Assembly: GCA_963837345.1 (NCBI GenBank)
Contig: CAWIMX010000001.1
Location: 248,001 to 312,000 of the forward strand
Origin: CAWIMX01 sp963837345
GTDB lineage: Bacteria; Acidobacteriota; Vicinamibacteria; Vicinamibacterales; CAVVIG01
Reading direction: 5' to 3'
DNA: 64,000 nucleotides
Part shown: one piece after another, positions 49,067 to 57,233 of the stretch
Layout: each line of letters begins with the position of its first letter
Position numbering within the stretch: position 1 is the stretch's first letter
Program-made: the position numbers and the translations under genes
Notes under the pieces: generated by a model
Told to the model about the DNA's origin: nothing
The model's database searches: none
The model's input: the letters and a program-made list of their open reading frames with translations, nothing else

Positions 49067-49801
49067 TTACTGCGCCAACGGGTTGGCGAGGAAGTTCTGG
49101 AAATCTTCAGCGGTCTGGATATTCACGAACCCGCGCATGCGGTAGTGTCCGAGTCCGCAGAGCTGCGAGCACGTGATGTCGTACTGCCCGATACGGTTCG
49201 GAATGAACCATACCGGTATGTCGAGGCCGGGAATCGCGTCCTGCTTCACGCGCATCTCGAACAGGCCGAAGCTGTGGATCACGTCCATGCTCGTCAGGTG
49301 GATGAGCGCGGGCCGGTTCACGGGCAGGTTCAGCTGGTTGATCGTCGTGATGTCGTCCTTCGCGTCCGGGTCGGTCCGGTCGAGGCCGAGCGGATTGTCG
49401 GCCGACACCAGGTGAATGTCGGTGCGGCCGAACCGGCCGTCGGGCCCGGGGTACCGGATGTCCCACTCGAACTGCTTGCCCGTGACGCGCACGACCACCG
49501 CTTCGTCCTCAGACGGAAAATCGTTGACGCGATTCGCCCATGCCGGAATGGCGTACACGACGAGCAGCACCGCTTCGACAAGGACGACGGCGATCTCGAC
49601 CCACTTCGACGCCTTGCCGTGCGCACCTTCGTAGCTGGCGGTCGGGTTGGCACCGCTCCGGAAGCGGAACAGCACGTACACGTAGTAGACGCCCCAGCCG
49701 ACGAACAGCGCCACCATCAGCCAGTGGACCAGCACGATCATGTGGTCGATCTCACCGGCGTGGGCCGAGGCCTCGATCGGCATCCCCAGCAGCTTCAGCA
49801 T
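49067..49801 (-). CDS. coxB: Cytochrome c oxidase subunit II
   Basis: A 244-residue subunit with two N-terminal membrane helices (about 20-45 and 68-88) and a periplasmic CuA domain. The CuA ligands are His176, Cys211, Cys215, His219 and Met222 (DITCSQLCGLGHYRMRG). There is no C-terminal cytochrome c domain, so this is an aa3-type rather than a fused caa3 subunit. It is the last gene of the operon, whereas coxB usually comes first. It shares one base with the preceding stop. Confidence 0.95.
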   Translation of the reverse strand: MLKLLGMPIEASAHAGEIDHMIVLVHWLMVALFVGWGVYYVYVLFRFRSGANPTASYEGAHGKASKWVEIAVVLVEAVLLVVYAIPAWANRVNDFPSEDEAVVVRVTGKQFEWDIRYPGPDGRFGRTDIHLVSADNPLGLDRTDPDAKDDITTINQLNLPVNRPALIHLTSMDVIHSFGLFEMRVKQDAIPGLDIPVWFIPNRIGQYDITCSQLCGLGHYRMRGFVNIQTAEDFQNFLANPLAQ

Positions 49802-50094
49802 TACAGCGTCCCCTCGGTCGGGCTTCCTCCCGACAATCCGTAGGCCGCGACGTCGGCCGATTCCTGATCCCTCACGAGCCTCGCCTGACGGACGAGGTGC
49901 ACGATGAAGCTGGCGAACCCGCCCAGGACCACGACGACGACGCCGAGCATGAAGAGGATGCCCGCGTTGGTCGCCCTGGCCATGGGCGCGTCGCTATTGC
50001 CGAAACAAACGGGACAGGCCAGCGCCGCGCGTGGAAGGGCGACCAACGCGGTGGCCAGGAGCGCAACGAGCGCGCGACGCCCGACGGCCGTCAT
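49801..50094 (-). CDS. Small exported CxxC protein of the cox operon
   Basis: A 97-residue protein: signal-like N-terminus (RRALVALLATALVALPRAALA), then CPVCFGNSDAPMARATNAG directly at the predicted cleavage point, and one more membrane helix. The CxxC motif on the outer face next to coxB suggests copper handling or thiol chemistry for CuA assembly, which is only a guess. The start overlaps the previous gene as ATGA and the stop shares a base with coxB. Confidence 0.75.
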   Translation of the reverse strand: MTAVGRRALVALLATALVALPRAALACPVCFGNSDAPMARATNAGILFMLGVVVVVLGGFASFIVHLVRQARLVRDQESADVAAYGLSGGSPTEGTL

Positions 50095-50291
50095 GACAGC
50101 CTCCTCGTCTTGCGCAGGAACGCCCGGCCGTACACGGCGAGGCCCGCTGCGGTTGCGAGCGACAGAACCGAACTCACGGCGTAGACGCCACTCTGATCGG
50201 CTCGATACGCGGTGCCGGCCCATCCGGCGACGAACACGGCGAGCAGCGCCGACACCGCGATGAAGCACACGTGCACGGCCCTGAGCGACAT
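50091..50291 (-). CDS. Small two-helix membrane protein of the cox operon
   Basis: A 66-residue protein with two membrane helices (about 6-27 and 36-54) and a basic tail, RKTRRLS. It sits between coxD and the CxxC protein, and overlaps the latter by four bases. It may be an accessory oxidase subunit; not recognised by family. Confidence 0.65.
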   Translation of the reverse strand: MSLRAVHVCFIAVSALLAVFVAGWAGTAYRADQSGVYAVSSVLSLATAAGLAVYGRAFLRKTRRLS

Positions 50292-50292
50292 G

Positions 50293-50643
50293 TCAGTGGC
50301 CTCCGCTCGACTCGCCGCCGATCGCGGCCGGCAGGTGGACGGGCGTGCCGATCCCGTCGTTCACGGTGAGAAACGGCAGAAAGATCAGCGCGACGAAGAA
50401 GACCACGGTCAGGATCAACGACCAGTACACCCACGCCTTCTCGTGCGCGAGGTGCATGAACACGGACGCCACCATCGATCCCTTGGTGGCGGCGATCACG
50501 AGCGCCACGGTGATGGCGAACGGCACCGCCAGGTGCACGCGGTTCACGGCCACGGTGATGACGGTGAAGACGAACAGCGCCGCGCCGATCTTCCAATACG
50601 TGCGGACGCTCTGCTTGACGTCGTCGAGGGAATGGGAATCCAT
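50293..50643 (-). CDS. coxD: Cytochrome oxidase subunit IV (CyoD/CtaF-like)
   Basis: A 116-residue protein with three membrane helices: KIGAALFVFTVITVAV, FAITVALVIAATKGSMVASVFMHL, and WSLILTVVFFVALIFLPF. The KxSxVxxxFMHL motif is typical of the bacterial prokaryotic subunit IV family. It lies right after coxC. Confidence 0.87.
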   Translation of the reverse strand: MDSHSLDDVKQSVRTYWKIGAALFVFTVITVAVNRVHLAVPFAITVALVIAATKGSMVASVFMHLAHEKAWVYWSLILTVVFFVALIFLPFLTVNDGIGTPVHLPAAIGGESSGGH

Positions 50644-50650
50644 GAAGCCT

Positions 50651-51235
50651 CTAGAGCAGGTACAGAATCGGGAAGAGGAAGATCCACACGAGGTCCACGA
50701 AGTGCCAGTAGAGCCCGGTGTACTCGATCCGGTTGGTGAATTGATCCGGGTTCGTCTTCCAGAGCTTGGCGCCCGGGCCGATGAAGTAGGCCATCACGAC
50801 CATCCCGCCGATGATGTGCAGCCCGTGCAGCCCGGTCAGCGTGAAGTAGATCGCCAGAAAGGTGCTGTGCGACGGCGTTTCGCCGTTCGCGAAGTGCGTG
50901 GCGTACTCGAAGTACTTGTTGACGAGGAAGACGCCCGCCAGCACGAATGTGAGGATGAGATACATCCGGTGTCTCGCCCAGTTGTGCATCTTGAGCGAGG
51001 CCCAGGCCATCACCATCGTCACCGACGACCCGATCAGGATGAACGTGTTCGCCATGCCGAGCCAGACGTTCAGCTCGCCGTACGGCCATTCCACCGAGCC
51101 GGTGCGCAGGATGATGTAGGTCGAGAACAGGGCGCCGAACAGCATCACTTCCGAGGCCAAAAACAGCCACACACCGAGCTTGCCGTTGGCCAGACCGGTG
51201 TCGGGCCGCGTTTCGACGACGTAGGGGATTTCCAT
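50651..51235 (-). CDS. coxC: Cytochrome c oxidase subunit III
   Basis: A 194-residue protein with about five helices: GVWLFLASEVMLFGALFSTYI is the typical first helix, with the glutamate of the family, then YFTLTGLHGLHIIGGM and YWHFVDLVWIFLFPILYLL. This is the short form found in caa3/cbo-type oxidases. One base separates it from coxA. Confidence 0.95.
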   Translation of the reverse strand: MEIPYVVETRPDTGLANGKLGVWLFLASEVMLFGALFSTYIILRTGSVEWPYGELNVWLGMANTFILIGSSVTMVMAWASLKMHNWARHRMYLILTFVLAGVFLVNKYFEYATHFANGETPSHSTFLAIYFTLTGLHGLHIIGGMVVMAYFIGPGAKLWKTNPDQFTNRIEYTGLYWHFVDLVWIFLFPILYLL

Positions 51236-51236
51236 G

Positions 51237-53027
51237 CTACGCGTGCTCCGGTTCGAATTGCGGCGAGAAGTCCTTCTTGACGCCGGGCACGCTGTATTCG
51301 TACGGCCCGCGGTACGCGATCGGCTCGGTCAGGAAGTTGCCGTGCCCGGGGGGCGAGGGGGCCGACCACTCGAGCGTCGTCGCCTCCCAGGGATTCTTGT
51401 CGACGAGCTTGCCCCACTTGATGCTGGCGAAGAAGTTGACGATGAACGGCAGCTGCGAGAGGCCGAGGCCCCACGCGGCCATGCTGATCACGACGTTCCA
51501 GTGCAGCAGGCCCTGATTGTGCGAATACTGCATGCCGCCGTCGTACATCCGGCGGTTCATCCCGCCAAGGCCCTGAATGAACATGGGCATGAACACGACG
51601 TTGATGCAGACGAACGAGGCCCAGAAATGAATCTTTCCGAGCATCTCGTTCATCGTCCGGCCGGTCGCCTTCGGGAACCAGTAGTAGACGCCCCCGAACA
51701 GCGCGAACAGCGTGCCCGGCGCCACCACGTAGTGGAAGTGGCCGATGACGTAGTAGGTGTCGTGCAGGAAGATGTCCGACGGCGCCAGGCCGAGGGGCAA
51801 TCCCGTCAATCCGCCGATCGCGAACATCGGCAGGAAGGCGAGCGCGAAGAGCATCGGCGTGTTGAACCGGATCGACGCGCCCCAGAGCGAGAGCAGGAAC
51901 GCGCTCAGGATGATGACCGACGGGATCGAGATGATCATCGTGGTCACCTGGAAGAACGAGCTCATCGTCGTGCCCATGCCCGTCATGAACATGTGGTGCG
52001 CCCAGACGATGAACGACATGAAGCCGAGCCAGGTCACGGCGAACACCAGCGTCTTGTAGCCCCACAGCGGCTTCCGCGTGTTGTTGGCGATGATTTCGGC
52101 GACGATGCCCATGGCGGGGAGGATCAGCACGTAGACTTCGGGGTGCGCGAGGAACCAGAACAGGTGCTGCCACATCAGCGGATTCCCGCCGCCCGAGTTC
52201 TGGACGATCTGGTTGCTCACCACGAGACCGCTCGGCATGAAGAAGCTCGTGCCGGCCACGCGGTCCATCAACTGCAGCACGCCCGCCGCCTCGAGCGGAG
52301 GAAACGCGAGCAGCAGCAGGAACGCCGTGACCAGCTGCGCCCATACGAAGAACGGCAGCCGCATGAAGCTCAACCCCTTCGCCCGCAGCTGCACGATCGT
52401 CGTGATGAAGTTCACCGAGCCGAGGAGCGACGACGTGATCAGGAAGACCATGCCGATCAGCCACAGCGTCTGGCCATCGCCCAGCGAGATGACCGACAGC
52501 GGCGCGTAGGACGTCCATCCCGACTGCGCCGAGCCGCCCTGCACGAAGAAGCTGCTCAGCATCGTGACGCCGCCGAGGAAGTACACCCAGTAGCTCATCA
52601 TGTTGAGCTTGGGAAACGCCATGTCCGGCGCGCCGATCTGCAGGGGCATCACGAAGTTGCCGAAGCCGCCCACGGCGAGCGGCACGACGCCCAGGAAGAC
52701 CATGATCGTGCCGTGCATGGCGCCGAGCTGGTTGTAGAACTCGGGCAGCATGATGCCGCCGGGCGCCTTGTCCTGGCCGAACAGCGAACCGATGAGCGGG
52801 ATGGGAGAGCCCGGATAGGCCAGCTGCCACCGCATGATCATCATCAGGGTGAAGCCGAACAGCAGGAACAGGAGGGCCGTGACGGCGTACTGAATGCCGA
52901 TCACCTTGTGATCGACCGAGAAGACGTATTTCCGCCAGAATCCGAGTTCTTCGTGCGCATGCTCGGCATGCCCGTGCGCGGCGCCATGCCCATGGGCCGC
53001 AGTCCCGACCGTGGTCGAGTTATCCAA
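51237..53027 (-). CDS. coxA: Cytochrome c oxidase subunit I
   Basis: The heme-copper catalytic subunit, 596 residues, with about 12-14 helices. Heme and CuB ligand motifs are AMHGTIMVFL, WFLAHPEVYVLILPAMG (with the A-type glutamate), WAHHMFMTGM and HDTYYVIGHFHYV. An unusual His-rich stretch (HGHGAAHGHAEHAHE) fills the cytoplasmic N-terminus. The TTG start at 53027 has AAGGAG eight bases before it. First gene of the oxidase operon. Confidence 0.96.
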   Translation of the reverse strand: MDNSTTVGTAAHGHGAAHGHAEHAHEELGFWRKYVFSVDHKVIGIQYAVTALLFLLFGFTLMMIMRWQLAYPGSPIPLIGSLFGQDKAPGGIMLPEFYNQLGAMHGTIMVFLGVVPLAVGGFGNFVMPLQIGAPDMAFPKLNMMSYWVYFLGGVTMLSSFFVQGGSAQSGWTSYAPLSVISLGDGQTLWLIGMVFLITSSLLGSVNFITTIVQLRAKGLSFMRLPFFVWAQLVTAFLLLLAFPPLEAAGVLQLMDRVAGTSFFMPSGLVVSNQIVQNSGGGNPLMWQHLFWFLAHPEVYVLILPAMGIVAEIIANNTRKPLWGYKTLVFAVTWLGFMSFIVWAHHMFMTGMGTTMSSFFQVTTMIISIPSVIILSAFLLSLWGASIRFNTPMLFALAFLPMFAIGGLTGLPLGLAPSDIFLHDTYYVIGHFHYVVAPGTLFALFGGVYYWFPKATGRTMNEMLGKIHFWASFVCINVVFMPMFIQGLGGMNRRMYDGGMQYSHNQGLLHWNVVISMAAWGLGLSQLPFIVNFFASIKWGKLVDKNPWEATTLEWSAPSPPGHGNFLTEPIAYRGPYEYSVPGVKKDFSPQFEPEHA

Positions 53028-53085
53028 CGCCCGACTCCTTCAAAAAAAGGCGTGTGAAATCGAAGAAAGACGTGTGCAACGGGAG

Positions 53086-53114
53086 ATTGTATGCAGAAAT
53101 CACAAGCGGCGCAA
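53086..53114 (-). promoter_or_regulatory. Putative cox operon promoter
   Basis: On the minus strand: TTGCGC (53109-53114), a 17-base spacer, and TACAAT (53086-53091), about 60 bases before the coxA start. This is a good sigma-70-like match. Confidence 0.5.
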
Positions 53115-53174
53115 CCGGCCTCGAACCAACGTATTATCCATGAATTGTCTCGGATCGCAATGGGATGAATCGTC

Positions 53175-53678
53175 ATGACCGACACGCCGCCTCGCCCGCG
53201 TCGCTCCTGGGTGCCCCTGGTCGTCGGGATCCTCGTCGCGATGGTGGTCGTAGGCCTCGCGCTGTTCGGCGCGGGCGTGTTCTGGGTGACCCGGCACGTG
53301 CACTCCACCGACGCGACCGCCGCGACGGCGGCCGACACCTTCGCACGCGCCCGCCAGTCGGTCGGGAACCGGCCACCGGTGATCGGCCTCGAGAACGAGC
53401 GCCCGGTCCTACGTCCGATGGCCGACGCCCATCCCGGAGCGATCACCGCGCTTCACGTGCTGGCCTACGATCGTGCCAGAGGGCGGATCGTCCGTGTCGA
53501 CATTCCCGGCTGGCTGCTCCATCTGCTGCCGCGGCGCACCGTCACGATCAGCGACCTCCACGGCCTGTCAAGGGTCCGCGACCGCATCACCCTGGAGGAT
53601 CTGGAGCGGTACGGCCCCGGCCTGCTGGTCGACACGACCACCCCGGACGGCGCGCAGGTGCTCGTCTGGACCGAGTGA
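53175..53678 (+). CDS. Membrane-anchored protein of unknown function
   Basis: A 167-residue protein with one N-terminal helix (about 12-38, WVPLVVGILVAMVVVGLAL) and a soluble domain predicted outside the membrane. Nothing in it was recognised. It stands divergently from coxA. Its region has no clear ribosome site. Confidence 0.6.
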   Translation: MTDTPPRPRRSWVPLVVGILVAMVVVGLALFGAGVFWVTRHVHSTDATAATAADTFARARQSVGNRPPVIGLENERPVLRPMADAHPGAITALHVLAYDRARGRIVRVDIPGWLLHLLPRRTVTISDLHGLSRVRDRITLEDLERYGPGLLVDTTTPDGAQVLVWTE

Positions 53679-53692
53679 GACGCGCGCACGAA

Positions 53693-53724
53693 ACAAAAAA
53701 AGCCCCGGTCGATCGACCGGGGCT
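53693..53724 (-). terminator. Rho-independent terminator of the tRNA-Glu gene
   Basis: A perfect 24-base palindrome (53701-53724, arms AGCCCCGGTCGA) is followed, on the minus strand, by a T-run. It sits 29 bases downstream of the tRNA 3' end. On the plus strand no T-run follows, so it acts leftward. Confidence 0.85.
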
Positions 53725-53752
53725 GTAATCGGGGGAAGGATCTATGAGTTGC

Positions 53753-53827
53753 TGGTAGCGGTACGGGGATTCGAACCCCGGTCCCGTGGCTGAGAACCAC
53801 GTGTCCTGACCCCTAGACGATACCGCC
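53753..53827 (-). tRNA. tRNA-Glu (anticodon CTC)
   Basis: The minus strand reads as a full cloverleaf of 75 bases. Acceptor GGCGGTA pairs with TACCGCT (a G-U first pair). D-arm GTCTAGGGGTCAGGAC; anticodon stem CGTGG/CCACG with loop TTCTCAG (anticodon CTC); T-arm CGGGG-TTCGAAT-CCCCG; and an encoded CCA end. A terminator follows. Confidence 0.96.
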
Positions 53828-53947
53828 ACTCGCCGCTAAGAACCCCCAATATTACCACCCCTGGGGTATGATAGGAAGTTGTACGTCGTGCGTCGGACCT
53901 CGTTACTCGTCAGCAGCCGCCATTTTTCGTCTCAGGAGAGGAACGCA

Positions 53948-54746
53948 ATGCATCTACGACATGTGTGGGCTTCGGGTACTCGGAGTGACCCTCGCGGTCT
54001 CGGTCGCCGCGTGCGGCGGCGGGGGCTCGGAGGCTCCGACGACCGCCGCTCCCGCCGCGAACCCGGGCGGGCAGCGCGTCGACCCGGCCACCGCCGGCAC
54101 GCTCACCGGCACGATCGCCTTCGAAGGCGAGGCCCCGGCCAACGAGCCGATCCGCATGAACGCCGATCCGGTGTGCGTCACCGAGAACAAGACGCCGCAG
54201 TTCCAGGAAACCTACATGGTCCAGGACGGCAAGCTCGCCAACGTCTTCGTGTACGTGAAGGACGGCCTGGGCAACTACACGTTCGATACACCGACCCAGC
54301 CCGCTCAGATCGACCAGCAGAGCTGCCGCTACCATCCGCACGTGTTCGGCATGATGGTGGGGCAGACGCTCGAAATCGTGAACAGCGATCCGACGCTGCA
54401 CAACATCCACGCGCTGCCCAAGGGCAATCAGGAGTTCAACACCGGCCAGCCGATCCAGGGCATGAAGACCACGCACGTCTTCAAGAACCCCGAGGTCATG
54501 GTGCCGTTCAAGTGCGACGTCCATGGCTGGATGAACGCCTTCGTGGGCGTGCTGCCGCATCCGTTCTTCGCCGTCAGCGCCGCCGACGGCACCTACACGA
54601 TCAGCGGCCTCCCCCCGGGCACCTACACCATCGAAGCCTGGCACGAGAAGCTCGGCACCAAGACGCAGAGCGTGACGATCGGCGCCAGCGAGTCGAAGAC
54701 CGCCGACTTCTCGTTCGCGGCGACCGGCGCCACGACCACCGACTGA
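53948..54746 (+). pseudogene. Copper-protein-like lipoprotein; start region probably frameshifted
   Basis: The main frame (ATG 53961) encodes 261 residues. After a lipoprotein signal ending VSVAACGGGG come a low-complexity linker and a cupredoxin-like domain: GTIAFEGEAPANEPI, SDPTLHNIHALPKGNQEFN and PFKCDVHGWMNAFVGVLPHPFFAV (Cys and His ligands like plastocyanin), and a carnitine-type tail. A better start is ATG 53948, preceded by AGGAGAGG; deleting one G at GGGTAC 53974-53979 joins it to this frame and gives MHLRHVWASVLGVTLAVSVAAC. The gene may otherwise use ATG 53961. It may bind copper near the oxidase genes. Confidence 0.72.
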
Positions 54747-54854
54747 CCCTCGGCGGACTCGGGCGGAACGGTCGCACCGGGTGGTGCACCGTCCGCCCGC
54801 GTCCCGTCCGTCCCCGCCGGGCCGACTCGAGCGCGCCCGGCCGCCCCTGGAACG

Positions 54855-55826
54855 ATGCTTCACCGCTTTGCGACCTTCGTTGCCGGCTGCACCGTGCTGC
54901 TCGTGCTGGCCGGCAGCCTCGTCACCAGCACCGGCTCGGGTCTGTCGGTGCCCGACTGGCCGACCACGTACGGCTGGAATATGTTCACCTTTCCGCCGTC
55001 GAAATGGGTGGGCGGCATCCTGTACGAGCACGGCCACCGGTTGATCGCCAGCACGGTCGGACTGCTCACGATCATTCTCGCCGCCTGGATCTGGCGGCAG
55101 GAGCCGCGTCGCTGGCTGCGGCGCCTGGGCGTCACCGCGCTCGCGGCCGTCGTCGCGCAGGGCGTGCTCGGCGGCCTGACCGTCCTCTTCTTCCTGCCGG
55201 CCGCCATCTCGACCGCCCACGCCGGGCTCGCGGAAATCTTCTTCTGTCTCACGGTGTCGATCGCGCTCTTCACCTCCCCCGGCTGGGTCGCCGGATCCCG
55301 TGCCGGCCGTCCGCCGGTCGACGACCGGACGCTGCGGCGCGTGGCGACGGCGACCACGGCTGCCGTCTACGTGCAGATTCTCCTGGGCGCCACGATGCGG
55401 CACACGGGCGCCGGGCTGGCGATTCCCGATTTCCCGCTGATGTTCGGCCATCTGGTGCCGGACCACTGGAGTCGCGCGATCGCCATTCATTTCTCCCATC
55501 GCGTCGGCGCGCTGGTCGTGACGACGGCGGTGGTCGCTACGGCCGGGCATGTCTGGGCGCATCACCGCGGCCGGGCTGAGCTGGTCCGGCCGGCGGCGCT
55601 CGTGGTGGCGCTCGTCGTCGCGCAGGTCGCCCTGGGCGCGCTCACGGTGCTCAGCCGGCGCAACGTCTGGATCAACAGCGCGCACGTGGTGTGCGGCGCG
55701 CTGGTGCTGGCGACCTCGCTGGTGATCACGCTCCGCAGCTGGCGCGTGCGCTTCGCCGCCGGCGAGGCGAGCGCCCCGGCCGCCCGGTCACGCGTGCTGC
55801 CGCTCAACGCGGGAGCCGGCGCGTGA
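54855..55826 (+). CDS. ctaA: Heme A synthase CtaA
   Basis: A 323-residue, eight-helix membrane protein of the COX15/CtaA family: GSLVTSTGSGLSVPDWPTTYG and EHGHRLIASTVGLLTI in the first half, TGAGLAIPDFPLMFG and HFSHRVGALVV in the second. The histidine pairs bind heme in each half. It hydroxylates heme O for the cytochrome oxidase. The stop overlaps the ctaB start as GTGA. Confidence 0.95.
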   Translation: MLHRFATFVAGCTVLLVLAGSLVTSTGSGLSVPDWPTTYGWNMFTFPPSKWVGGILYEHGHRLIASTVGLLTIILAAWIWRQEPRRWLRRLGVTALAAVVAQGVLGGLTVLFFLPAAISTAHAGLAEIFFCLTVSIALFTSPGWVAGSRAGRPPVDDRTLRRVATATTAAVYVQILLGATMRHTGAGLAIPDFPLMFGHLVPDHWSRAIAIHFSHRVGALVVTTAVVATAGHVWAHHRGRAELVRPAALVVALVVAQVALGALTVLSRRNVWINSAHVVCGALVLATSLVITLRSWRVRFAAGEASAPAARSRVLPLNAGAGA

Positions 55827-56722
55827 GAGGCGCGGGCGCGCGGGCCGCGGTCGCGCCGGGCCTGACGCGGGGCTCGTCGCGCCTCGTCGACTACGTCGCC
55901 CTCACCAAGCCGCGGCTCAATTTTCTCGTCGTCGTCACGAGCGCGGCGGGCGCGTATCTCGCCGCGCCCGACGCTCCGCTCGCGCGCATGGCGCCGGCCG
56001 TGGTGGGCACGACCCTGGTTGCCGCAGGCGCCGCCGCGCTCAACCAGCTGTACGAGCGTCGGACCGATGCGCTGATGCGCCGCACGCGCGGGCGGCCGCT
56101 GCCCGACGGCCGGGTGTCGCCGAAGGAGGCCCTCTTCTACGGCCTGACGCTGTCGGTGGCCGGCCTCGCCACGCTCGCGGCGGGAACGAATCTGCTCGCG
56201 ACGTCGCTCGCCCTGGCGACGCTGGTCATCTATCTGCTGATCTACACACCGATGAAGCGCCGGTCGGAAGCGGCAACCCTCGTGGGCGCCGTGCCCGGCG
56301 CGCTGCCCCCGCTCATCGGCTGGGCGGCGTCGTCGGGCCATCTGTCGATCGGCGGCCTCTCCCTGTTCGCGATCGTCTTTCTGTGGCAGATTCCGCATTT
56401 CATGGCGATCGCCTGGCTGTATCGCGACGACTACGCGAACGCGGGCTTTCCGATGCTGCCCGTCGTCGATCGGGACGGTCGGCGGACCGGTCGCGAAGCG
56501 GTGCGGTACACGATCGCGCTCCTGCCCGTCAGCCTGGTGCCCGGGCTCGTGGGCGTGAGCGGGCCGCCGTATCTCGCCGTGGCGTTCGTGCTCGGCGTCG
56601 CGCTGCTGGTCCTGGCCTGGCGCTTCGCCGACGCCCGCGACGAGCCGGCAGCCCGCCGGCTCTTCTTCGGATCAATCATCTACCTGCCAGTCCTGTGGAT
56701 CGCGATGATCCTCAGCGCCTGA
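55823..56722 (+). CDS. ctaB: Protoheme IX farnesyltransferase
   Basis: Makes heme O from protoheme and farnesyl diphosphate; 299 residues from GTG 55823. The prenyltransferase motif is NQLYERRTDALMRRTRGRPLP (N, D, D residues for Mg-diphosphate) and YTPMKRRSEAATLVGAVPGALPPLIGW is the second conserved loop. LWQIPHFMAIAWLYRDDY is the third. Seven to nine helices. Directly follows ctaA. Confidence 0.95.
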   Translation: MRGAGARAAVAPGLTRGSSRLVDYVALTKPRLNFLVVVTSAAGAYLAAPDAPLARMAPAVVGTTLVAAGAAALNQLYERRTDALMRRTRGRPLPDGRVSPKEALFYGLTLSVAGLATLAAGTNLLATSLALATLVIYLLIYTPMKRRSEAATLVGAVPGALPPLIGWAASSGHLSIGGLSLFAIVFLWQIPHFMAIAWLYRDDYANAGFPMLPVVDRDGRRTGREAVRYTIALLPVSLVPGLVGVSGPPYLAVAFVLGVALLVLAWRFADARDEPAARRLFFGSIIYLPVLWIAMILSA

Positions 56723-56732
56723 AGTCGGCATC

Positions 56733-57158
56733 GTGAGCGTCCACGACCTCCCCGCGGTGAACGCCACCCTGAACGCCCTCTCCGGGGTCCTGCTGCTCGC
56801 CGGCTACCTGATGATGCGCGCCCGGCGGATCGACCTCCACCGCCGCTGCATGATCGCCGCGTTCACGGCGTCGTCGCTGTTTCTCGTGTCCTATGTGATC
56901 TATCACGCGCAAGTCGGCTCGGTACATTTCACGCGGCAGGGATTCGTGCGGCCGCTGTACTTCACGATTCTGACGACGCACGTGACCCTCGCCGCGCTCG
57001 TCCTGCCGCTCGCGGTGGTGACGCTGTCGCGAGGTCTGAAGGGACGCTTCGCGCAGCACCGCCGCATTGCCCGCTGGACGTTCCCGATCTGGATGTACGT
57101 CTCGATCACGGGCGTGCTGGTGTACGTGCTCCTCTACCAGCCAACCTGGCTCATCTGA
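56733..57158 (+). CDS. DUF420 membrane protein (oxidase-associated)
   Basis: A 141-residue protein with four helices: PAVNATLNALSGVLLLAGY, HRRCMIAAFTASSLFLVSYVIYH, LTTHVTLAALVLPLAVVTLSRG and FPIWMYVSITGVLVYVLLY. This matches DUF420 (YozB-like), which commonly lies next to cytochrome oxidase genes. It has a GTG start after a 10-base gap. Role unknown; probably oxidase assembly. Confidence 0.88.
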   Translation: MSVHDLPAVNATLNALSGVLLLAGYLMMRARRIDLHRRCMIAAFTASSLFLVSYVIYHAQVGSVHFTRQGFVRPLYFTILTTHVTLAALVLPLAVVTLSRGLKGRFAQHRRIARWTFPIWMYVSITGVLVYVLLYQPTWLI

Positions 57159-57184
57159 TCGCGAGACTCCCGCCGGATTCACGC

Positions 57185-57190
57185 TATACT
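57185..57190 (+). promoter_or_regulatory. -10 element for the TPR protein gene
   Basis: TATACT, 44 bases before the ATG at 57234, with no strong -35. The mRNA leader would have GGAG about eight bases before the start codon. Confidence 0.4.
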
Positions 57191-57233
57191 GGCGACGGTT
57201 CGTCGACTAGCGTGTCTTTCACGGAGCCCTGAC

